From positions 1 through 6,728 of the forward strand of contig CALMNS010000147.1 in the NCBI GenBank assembly GCA_937871635.1: a stretch of DNA of 6,728 nt. Reading direction: 5' to 3'. This DNA comes from an uncultured Solirubrobacter sp. (lineage in GTDB: Bacteria > Actinomycetota > Thermoleophilia > Solirubrobacterales > Solirubrobacteraceae). The notes under the pieces were generated by a model. That model ran no database searches and was not told the DNA's origin. It worked only from the letters and a program-made list of their open reading frames with translations. The position numbers and the translations under genes are program-made. Numbering within the stretch: the stretch's first letter is position 1; each line of letters starts with the position of its first letter. Shown one piece after another: positions 1 to 4,886 of this stretch.

Positions 1-13
1 CGAAACCACACTC

Positions 14-817
14 ATGGACAGCCTGAAGGAGAAGCACCGCGTGACCTGGGCCTCGGGCGACTACCCGGCGGTGGCCGATCGCCTGGTCACCGAGCTCGCG
101 GAGACGGCGGTGCGCGCCGCCGACCTCGGTCCGGGACGGTCGGTGCTCGACGTCGCCTGCGGCTCGGGCAACGCGACGCTCCCCGCCGCGCGGACGGGAG
201 CCCAGGTGACCGGCCTCGACCTCACGCCGGAGCTGCTGCACGAGGCCCGGCGCCGGGCGGACGCGGCCGGCGTGGAGCTCGAGCTCGTCGAGGGCGACGC
301 CGAGCGGCTCCCGTTCGCTGACGGCCGCTTCGACCGCGTCCTCTCCGTCGTCGGGGTGCAGTTCGCCCCGCGGCACGAGGCCGCCGCCGCCGAGCTCGCG
401 CGGGTCTGCCGGCCCGGCGGGCTCATCGTCCTGTGCAACTGGACGCCGGAGGGCTTCATCGGCCGCTTCTTCAAGACGATGTCGCCGTACCTGCCGGCGC
501 CGCCGAGCTTCGCCTCGCCGCCGCCGCGGTGGGGCGACGAGGCGCACGTCCGCGAGCTGTTCTCCGGCACCGGCGTCGCGCTCGACTTCGAGCGCCGGAC
601 GACGGACTTCCGGCACGACTCCGCCTCGAGCTTCGTCGACTTCATGGCGACGAGCTACGGGCCGCTGCTCAAGGCCCGCGAGGCGCTCGACCCGCAGGGG
701 CGCTGGGAGGCGCTGCGCGAGGAGCTCGTCGCGCTCGCCGACGGCCTCGACCAGGGCGGCGCCGGCGGCCTCTCCGTCCCGAGCGAGTACCTGGTCGTCA
801 CCGGCCGCCGCGGCTGA
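14..817 (+). CDS. Class I SAM-dependent methyltransferase (UbiE/Methyltransf_11 type)
   Basis: A 267-aa protein predicted to transfer a methyl group from S-adenosylmethionine to a small-molecule acceptor in the cytoplasm. Motif I, VLDVACGSG, lies at residues 44-52 and is the glycine-rich SAM loop. The acidic residue ending strand 2 is D69 in TGLDLTPE. GDAERLPF at 94-101 is the adenine-contacting motif typical of UbiE-like enzymes, and a CRPGG turn follows near residue 135. The C-terminal third (aromatic and proline-rich, around FFKTMSPYLPAPP) probably caps the active site and sets substrate choice. The length is normal for a stand-alone enzyme. The ATG at 14 gives the whole fold, but only 13 nt of upstream sequence are visible and no Shine-Dalgarno site is seen there, so an earlier start cannot be excluded. 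The next gene begins 38 nt downstream with no visible terminator between them. The fold is secure; the substrate is unknown, and menaquinone/ubiquinone methylation should not be assumed. Confidence 0.9.
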   Translation: MDSLKEKHRVTWASGDYPAVADRLVTELAETAVRAADLGPGRSVLDVACGSGNATLPAARTGAQVTGLDLTPELLHEARRRADAAGVELELVEGDAERLPFADGRFDRVLSVVGVQFAPRHEAAAAELARVCRPGGLIVLCNWTPEGFIGRFFKTMSPYLPAPPSFASPPPRWGDEAHVRELFSGTGVALDFERRTTDFRHDSASSFVDFMATSYGPLLKAREALDPQGRWEALREELVALADGLDQGGAGGLSVPSEYLVVTGRRG

Positions 818-843
818 GCTCTGAGATGTCCCACCCACCCAAC

Positions 844-850
844 AGGAGGT
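844..850 (+). promoter_or_regulatory. Strong Shine-Dalgarno site for the exported protein gene
   Basis: AGGAGGT, a near-perfect complement to the 16S rRNA 3' end, sits 5 nt before the ATG at 856. It fixes the start of the downstream gene and rules out the much longer in-frame reading that begins inside the methyltransferase. It is the only canonical ribosome binding site in the window; the other genes lack one or have a weak one. Confidence 0.85.
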
Positions 851-855
851 ACGAA

Positions 856-1602
856 ATGAAGCTCCGCAGACCGTCCCCGGCGCTGGCCGTGGCGTGCACC
901 GCGCTGTTCGTCTCGATGGGGGGCGTCTCCTACGGCGTCGCCACCGGATCGATCGACAGCCGCGAGATCAAGGACTCCGACGTCCGCGGCCGCGACGTGC
1001 GCAACAACACGCTGACGGGCGCCGACGTCAACGAGGCGAGGCTCGGCCAGGTCCGGCGGGCGGCCGCCGCGAGGACGGCCGACACCGCCAAGGCCGCCGA
1101 CACGGCCAAGGCCGCCGACACGGCCAAGACCGCCGACACGGCGAGGACCGCCGGCAGCGCCGCTCCGGCCGGCCCGGCCGGCGGCAGCCTGACCGGCACG
1201 TACCCCGACCCGACCATCGGCGCCGGCAAGGTGACGAGCGCCACCGTCCTCGACGACGCGCTGACGGGGACGGACATCGCCGAGGCGACGCTGGGCTCGG
1301 TGCCCGAGGCGACCCGGCTGGGCGGACGGCTGCCGGCGAGCTTCCTCGGCTCGACGGTCTACCGTCGCGAGTCGGCGGTCGAGGCGGGCACCGCACTCGG
1401 GGACGGCACCTTCGTCCTCAACCAGGCGTGCGACCCCGGCGACGTCCTGCTCTCCGGCGGACCGGCCAACGTCAACCCCACGTCGGACATGGTCGAGAGC
1501 TTCCCGACGCCCGGGGCCCTCGAGTCCTGGTCGGCGAGGATCCACAAGAACGCGGCCGCGGACAACTTCAGCATCGTGGTCAACTGCATCGACCAGCCGT
1601 AG
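856..1602 (+). CDS. Exported low-complexity repeat protein, function unknown
   Basis: A 248-aa protein of unknown function, probably secreted or surface-exposed. Residues 1-30 look like a signal peptide or signal anchor: a basic KLRR start, then a hydrophobic stretch (ALAVACTALFVSMGG). No clean AxA cleavage site is visible. Residues 32-66 form a charged module ending in LTGADVNEARLGQV. Residues 75-98 are four tandem six-residue ADTAK[AT]-like units, likely helical. A Gly/Pro/Ala linker follows, then GTYPDPTI at 114-121, a motif often seen in phage-tail-like and surface repeat proteins. The first module recurs at 132-149 as LTGTDIAEATLGSV. The C-terminal domain (about 165-248) has only two cysteines, C192 and C244, well placed for a disulfide. 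The start is fixed by AGGAGGT at 844-850. I associate the N-terminal signature and the LTG modules with a large paralogous family in Solirubrobacterales-type actinobacteria (recollection, not searched). A strong hairpin follows the stop codon. Confidence 0.85.
   Translation: MKLRRPSPALAVACTALFVSMGGVSYGVATGSIDSREIKDSDVRGRDVRNNTLTGADVNEARLGQVRRAAAARTADTAKAADTAKAADTAKTADTARTAGSAAPAGPAGGSLTGTYPDPTIGAGKVTSATVLDDALTGTDIAEATLGSVPEATRLGGRLPASFLGSTVYRRESAVEAGTALGDGTFVLNQACDPGDVLLSGGPANVNPTSDMVESFPTPGALESWSARIHKNAAADNFSIVVNCIDQP
1078..1149 (+). repeat. Four tandem 18-nt in-frame repeats (ADTAK[A/T] units)
   Basis: Four consecutive 18-nt units encode ADTAKA, ADTAKA, ADTAKT and ADTART. Units 1 and 2 differ at a single base (acc versus acg); units 3 and 4 carry a few further substitutions. 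The array keeps the reading frame and adds alanine-rich, probably helical spacer sequence with regularly placed Asp and Lys/Arg residues. Near-identity at DNA level suggests recent expansion by slippage, so copy number may differ between strains. Confidence 0.9.
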
Positions 1603-1636
1603 CCGGCGAGCAGCCGGCGGCGGATGGAGCGGGGAA

Positions 1637-1663
1637 GCGGGTGGCGCCTGGGGCGCCACCCGC
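1637..1663 (+). terminator. Perfect 12-bp hairpin, probable terminator without a U-tract
   Basis: The arm GCGGGTGGCGCC (1637-1648) is followed by a 3-nt loop TGG and its exact reverse complement GGCGCCACCCGC (1652-1663). It starts 34 nt after the stop of the exported protein gene and ends 33 nt before the isomerase ATG. No T-run follows; the next bases are GCTCGCG. Hairpins lacking a U-tract are often proposed as terminators in GC-rich actinobacteria, so I read it as the end of the first transcription unit. It could instead stabilise the 3' end of the mRNA. Confidence 0.7.
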
Positions 1664-1684
1664 GCTCGCGTGCGGGCCACTCGC

Positions 1685-1690
1685 TAGGTT
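1685..1690 (+). promoter_or_regulatory. Candidate -10 box (TAGGTT) for a leaderless isomerase mRNA
   Basis: TAGGTT fits the TANNNT pattern of actinobacterial -10 boxes and ends 6 nt before the ATG at 1697. Transcription would therefore start at or next to the A of the start codon, giving a leaderless mRNA. This agrees with the absence of any Shine-Dalgarno sequence before this gene. No convincing -35 element is visible at the usual spacing. The box lies just after the hairpin at 1637-1663, where a new transcription unit would be expected. Confidence 0.5.
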
Positions 1691-1696
1691 CGACCC

Positions 1697-2152
1697 ATGT
1701 CCCAGGCGACCATGACCACCACGCACGGCCCGATCGTCCTCGAGCTCTTCGACGAGGACGCGCCGAAGACCGTGGAGAACTTCACCAAGCTGGCCAAGGA
1801 CGGCTTCTACGACGGCCTCGCCTTCCACCGGGTCATCAAGGACTTCATGGTCCAGGGCGGCTGTCCCCAGGGCACGGGGACCGGCGGGCCGGGCTACACG
1901 TTCGAGGACGAGATCAACGACCACAAGATCGTCCGCGGCGCGCTGGCGATGGCCAACGCCGGCCCGAACACGAACGGCTCGCAGTTCTTCATCGTCACCA
2001 CGGACGCCGCACCGTGGCTCGACGGCAAGCACACCGTCTTCGGCGAGGTCCGCGACGGGATGGAGGTCGTGGACGCCATCGAGGCCCTGCCGACCGACCG
2101 CCGGGATCGCCCGGAGGAGCCGGCGGGGATCGAGACCGTGCAGGTCGCGTGA
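1697..2152 (+). CDS. Cyclophilin-type peptidyl-prolyl cis-trans isomerase
   Basis: A 151-aa single-domain cyclophilin that catalyses cis-trans isomerisation of peptide bonds before proline and assists protein folding in the cytoplasm; there is no signal peptide or membrane segment. The diagnostic active-site residues are present: FHR with catalytic R45, FMVQGG (F50, M51, Q53), the ANAGPNTNGSQFF strand (87-98), W107 in PWLDGKH, and H112. The tryptophan position is the one that supports cyclosporin binding in human cyclophilin A, although drug sensitivity is only inferred. The length matches small bacterial cyclophilins. The start at 1697 is preferred over an internal Met at codon 6 because a TAGGTT box sits 6 nt upstream. 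It appears to be transcribed alone: a hairpin precedes it, and 69 nt with a different start signal separate it from the next gene. Its position tells little about specific clients. Confidence 0.96.
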   Translation: MSQATMTTTHGPIVLELFDEDAPKTVENFTKLAKDGFYDGLAFHRVIKDFMVQGGCPQGTGTGGPGYTFEDEINDHKIVRGALAMANAGPNTNGSQFFIVTTDAAPWLDGKHTVFGEVRDGMEVVDAIEALPTDRRDRPEEPAGIETVQVA

Positions 2153-2209
2153 AGCCGTGACCGCGGGCGGCTGCGCGTCGGGTCCCGTCACGCCGGCGAG
2201 CTGAGCGGG

Positions 2210-2220
2210 TAAGGGAAGGG
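2210..2220 (+). promoter_or_regulatory. Purine-rich start signal before the 375-aa protein (SD or -10 box)
   Basis: TAAGGGAAGGG lies immediately before the ATG at 2222. It can be read two ways. AAGGGA at 2211-2216 is a modest Shine-Dalgarno site with 5-nt spacing. Alternatively, TAAGGG at 2210-2215 sits at the same 6-nt distance from ATG as the -10-like box of the isomerase gene, but it lacks the final T of TANNNT. I favour the ribosome-binding reading. Confidence 0.4.
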
Positions 2221-2221
2221 C

Positions 2222-3349
2222 ATGCCCGTCGCGCCCGCTCGCACCGCCGCCGCGCTCCTCGGCAGCTCCGCCCTCGGCCTCGCGGGCGGCCGCCTGTGGC
2301 GCTCGGCTCCCGTGCGCTTCGCCCGGATGAGCGGCTCCTCGGTGGCGGCGCCCGACGCCGCCGGCTGGATCACGGACTTCCTCAACGCCGCCTACTACCG
2401 CCGCCGGCCCGAGCTGCGCGAGCTCGACGACCTGCGCCTGGCCCTCGCGGTCGTCACCACCCGCTGGCACCGCGGCGGCCACCGGCGGCTGCGCGGGCCC
2501 GACGTCCTCGCCTTCCACCGCGCCTTCGGCAAGGACCGCTTCCTCGACGGCGCACACTCCGCTCGCGGCACCCTGGACCGCGCCCAGCTCCTCGCGGGCG
2601 CCGACAGCCTGCTCGGGCCCTGGTTCTCCGCCGCCTGCGCCGATCGGGCGCGCACCGGGTGGGGGATCGTCTTCGAGACGGAGGCCGAGCGCGCCGCCTA
2701 CGACCCGCAGGTGCGCCTCGCGAACGCCCGGCTCGGTGCGCCGACGCCCGGCGTGGCTCCGGGCCGCGAGCAGACCTGGCACACCTACCCGCCCGTCGAC
2801 GTGCCCGACGCGGGGCGCGTGATCGCGGCCCTGACCGCCGTCGAGCGCTGGCCGGACTACGCCACGGAGATCGGCCGCTTCACGCCCGTGCGCGCGGGCG
2901 GCCTGGCCGGCCAGACCTTCGAGGTCGAGGTCGCCGCCGGGGTGGAGGCCCGGATGCCCGTCTTCACGCGCGGCTACGTGACGATCACCCGGCTGGTCAC
3001 GGGCGAGACCCCGGACGAGCTGGCCGCCTACGCGGCCGAGCTCAACGACGGCCTCGCGCGCTACGGCCGCGACGAGCCGCCGGCGATCCCCGACGGTGCC
3101 ACGCCGCTCGTCGGCTTCGACCTCACCACGCACGAGGGCCACTTCATGGGGCGCGGCAACAACCGGCTCGTGCTCTACGAGGAGGACGGGCAGGCCAAGG
3201 TCCGCGCGGCCGGGACCTGGGACCCGATGCCGTGGCACCTGCAGCAGGTCTACGACCTCGCCGGGCGTGCGGCCCAGCACGCCTTCTGGGGGGACTCCGA
3301 CGACCCGCGCAAGTCCATGCTCCACCAGATCGCGCTGGCGGTGCGCTGA
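2222..3349 (+). CDS. Protein of unknown function coupled to an FAD oxidoreductase
   Basis: A 375-aa protein I do not recognise. Residues 7-25 (Ala/Leu/Gly-rich, between R7 and R24) form a short hydrophobic segment that could be a membrane anchor or weak signal. Residues 45-140 are predicted helical and rich in Arg, His and Trp (W82, H83, H87, H99). Residues 190-345 have an alternating pattern that recalls SRPBCC/START-like lipid-binding folds: an opening VDVPDAGRVIAAL helix, WPDY, strands around FEVEV and YVTITRLV, HFMGRGNNRLVLYEEDG, then a long C-terminal helix. That resemblance is tentative. HEGH at 304-307 might bind metal but is not the HExxH zinc motif. The stop codon overlaps the ATG of the next gene by one base (TGATG), so the two proteins are probably made together in similar amounts and may act on the same substrate. 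Codon use matches the neighbours. The ATG at 2222 has a modest purine-rich site; M36 is an alternative start that would remove the hydrophobic segment. Confidence 0.85.
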   Translation: MPVAPARTAAALLGSSALGLAGGRLWRSAPVRFARMSGSSVAAPDAAGWITDFLNAAYYRRRPELRELDDLRLALAVVTTRWHRGGHRRLRGPDVLAFHRAFGKDRFLDGAHSARGTLDRAQLLAGADSLLGPWFSAACADRARTGWGIVFETEAERAAYDPQVRLANARLGAPTPGVAPGREQTWHTYPPVDVPDAGRVIAALTAVERWPDYATEIGRFTPVRAGGLAGQTFEVEVAAGVEARMPVFTRGYVTITRLVTGETPDELAAYAAELNDGLARYGRDEPPAIPDGATPLVGFDLTTHEGHFMGRGNNRLVLYEEDGQAKVRAAGTWDPMPWHLQQVYDLAGRAAQHAFWGDSDDPRKSMLHQIALAVR

Positions 3350-4875
3350 TGTCCGATCGCCGCGCGATCGTCGTCGGCTCGGGCCCCAACGGGCTGTCGG
3401 CCGCCATCACCCTGGCCGAGGGCGGGCGCGACGTCACCGTGCTCGAGGCGGCGCCCCGGCTGGGCGGGGGCGTCCTCTCCGAGGAGCTGACGCTGCCGGG
3501 CTTCGAGCACGACGTCTTCTCCGCCGTCTACCCGGCGGGCGCCGCCTCGCCCGTCTTCGCCCGCATGCCGCTCGAGCGCCACGGCCTCACGTGGATCCAC
3601 CCCGAGGTCTGCGTCGCCCACGTCCTGGGCGAGGACCGGGCCGCCGCGCTGCACCGCTCGCTGGACCGGACGGTCGACTCGCTCGACGCCCTGCACCCCG
3701 GGGACGGCAGCCGCTGGGAGGGCTTCGCCCAGCCCTATCTCGACCACTTCGACGCGCTGCGCAGCACCCTCCTGTCCGGCTTCCCGCCCGTCCGCGGGCC
3801 GGCCAAGCTCGTGCGGGCCTTCGGGGTGCAGGGGGCGCTCGAGTTCGCCCGCCTGCTGTTGACGCCGGCCATGTCCCTCGCCGACGAGCTCTTCGAGGGG
3901 CCGGGGGCCAAGGCGTGGCTCTACAGCTCGGCCATGCACGGCGACGTGCCGCCCACCGGCGCGGGCTCGGGCATCGCCGCCGCCTACCTCCAGCTCCTGG
4001 GCCACGCCGTCGGCTGGCCGAGCCCCGAGGGCGGCTCCGGGCGCCTCGCCGGCGCCCTGGCGGGCTACCTCGCCGAGCTCGGCGGGACCGTCCGCACCTC
4101 CGCGGAGGTCACCCGGGTGGTCGTCGAGCGCGGGCGGGTGGTCGGCGTCGAGACCGCCGACGGGGAGCGCGTGTCGGGCTCGCTGGTGGTGGCCGACACG
4201 ACGCCCGGGGCGCTGTTGCGGATGGCCGGCCACGGCTTCGACAGCCGGTACCGCGCCGCCCTGCGCCGCTACCGCCACGGGGCGGCGACCATGAAGGTCG
4301 ACTGGGCGCTGTCGGCGCCGATCCCGTGGAGCGCTCCCGTCGCGCGGCGGGCCGGCACGGTCCACGTCGGCGGCCTGGACCGCGACATCCTGCGGGCCAC
4401 GGCGATCACCGGCGACCACGCGCTCGCCGACCCCCCGTTCATGCTCACGGGCCAGCAGACCGTCGCGGACCCGACCCGCGCCCCCGCCGGGCAGCACACC
4501 GCGTGGGCGTACACCCACGGCCCGCACGAGGCGGACTGGGCGAACGAGACCGACCGGCACGTCGAGCGGATGGAGGCGCGCATCGAGACCTTCGCCCCCG
4601 GCTTCCGCGACACCATCCTCGCGCGGCACGTGATGGGGCCGGCCGACCTCGAGCGGCGCAACGCGAATCTCGTGGGCGGGGACGTCGGGGCCGGCTCCTA
4701 CACGCTCGACCAGGTCGTGTTCCGTCCGCTTCCCTCGCTGGCGCCCTACCGCACGCCGCTGCGCGGGCTCTACCTGGGCAGCGCCGCGACCTTCCCCGGC
4801 GGCGCCGTCCACGGCGTCCCGGGCCACGCCGCCGCGCGTCTTGCGCTGGCCGAGGCGAAGCTCCCCGGCCGTTAG
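3349..4875 (+). CDS. FAD-dependent oxidoreductase, phytoene-desaturase (CrtI)/PYROXD2-like
   Basis: A 508-aa flavoprotein predicted to dehydrogenate or isomerise a hydrophobic or amine-type substrate using bound FAD. The N-terminal Rossmann motif is clear: G10-x-G12-x-x-G15 in VVGSGPNGL, ending at E33 in TVLEA, followed by APRLGGG as the second FAD-contacting segment. Residues near 240-280 (TVRTSAEVTRVVVERGRVVGVETADG) are the usual second FAD-domain strand region. The C-terminal YLGSAATFPGG (475-485) and GVPGHAA (489-495) match the FAD-binding tail typical of CrtI and PYROXD2 proteins. The length is normal for this group. No signal peptide is visible; family members often associate with membranes. 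The start overlaps the stop of the preceding gene by one base and has no strong ribosome binding site of its own, which indicates translational coupling. An aldehyde dehydrogenase follows after 11 nt. The absence of carotenoid synthase genes here argues against calling it a phytoene desaturase outright. Confidence 0.92.
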   Translation: MSDRRAIVVGSGPNGLSAAITLAEGGRDVTVLEAAPRLGGGVLSEELTLPGFEHDVFSAVYPAGAASPVFARMPLERHGLTWIHPEVCVAHVLGEDRAAALHRSLDRTVDSLDALHPGDGSRWEGFAQPYLDHFDALRSTLLSGFPPVRGPAKLVRAFGVQGALEFARLLLTPAMSLADELFEGPGAKAWLYSSAMHGDVPPTGAGSGIAAAYLQLLGHAVGWPSPEGGSGRLAGALAGYLAELGGTVRTSAEVTRVVVERGRVVGVETADGERVSGSLVVADTTPGALLRMAGHGFDSRYRAALRRYRHGAATMKVDWALSAPIPWSAPVARRAGTVHVGGLDRDILRATAITGDHALADPPFMLTGQQTVADPTRAPAGQHTAWAYTHGPHEADWANETDRHVERMEARIETFAPGFRDTILARHVMGPADLERRNANLVGGDVGAGSYTLDQVVFRPLPSLAPYRTPLRGLYLGSAATFPGGAVHGVPGHAAARLALAEAKLPGR

Positions 4876-4878
4876 TCT
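4873..4878 (+). promoter_or_regulatory. Candidate -10 box (TAGTCT) overlapping the upstream stop codon
   Basis: TAGTCT fits TANNNT and ends 8 nt before the aldehyde dehydrogenase ATG at 4887. Its first three bases are the TAG stop codon of the oxidoreductase. Like the isomerase gene, the dehydrogenase has no Shine-Dalgarno site in the 11-nt gap, so a leaderless transcript starting near the ATG is plausible. No clear -35 element is seen: the best TTG-containing stretch (TTGCGC at 4841) is about 26 nt away, too far for normal spacing. The gene may also be read from upstream. Confidence 0.45.
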
Positions 4879-4886
4879 CAGCCCCC

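Noticed and set aside
433..855. N-terminal extension of the exported protein into the methyltransferase gene
   Set aside because: The extension overlaps a well-supported methyltransferase and reads as Arg/Ala-rich noise. The AGGAGGT at 844 and a signal peptide beginning at 856 fix the true start.
2156..2192. Inverted repeat CGTGAC/GTCACG between the cyclophilin and the 375-aa gene
   Set aside because: The six-base arms are 25 nt apart and the interior does not pair well. This is expected by chance in GC-rich sequence.
1580..3325. 581-codon open frame on the minus strand
   Set aside because: It lies opposite the cyclophilin and the 375-aa protein. It is Arg/Gly/Val-rich with no recognisable motif and arises from the GC-biased third positions of the true genes.
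2296..3348. N-terminal extension of the FAD oxidoreductase upstream of 3349
   Set aside because: The added sequence is Arg-rich and overlaps the 375-aa gene. The FAD motif begins 10 residues after the ATG at 3349, as expected for this family.
3250..4827. 525-codon open frame on the minus strand
   Set aside because: It is antisense to the FAD oxidoreductase, with low-complexity Arg/Gly/Val composition and no motif.
3096..4886. In-frame 1124-residue fusion ending in the aldehyde dehydrogenase
   Set aside because: The part upstream of 4887 is an out-of-frame shadow of the oxidoreductase and not a real fusion. A normal dehydrogenase N-terminus begins at 4887.
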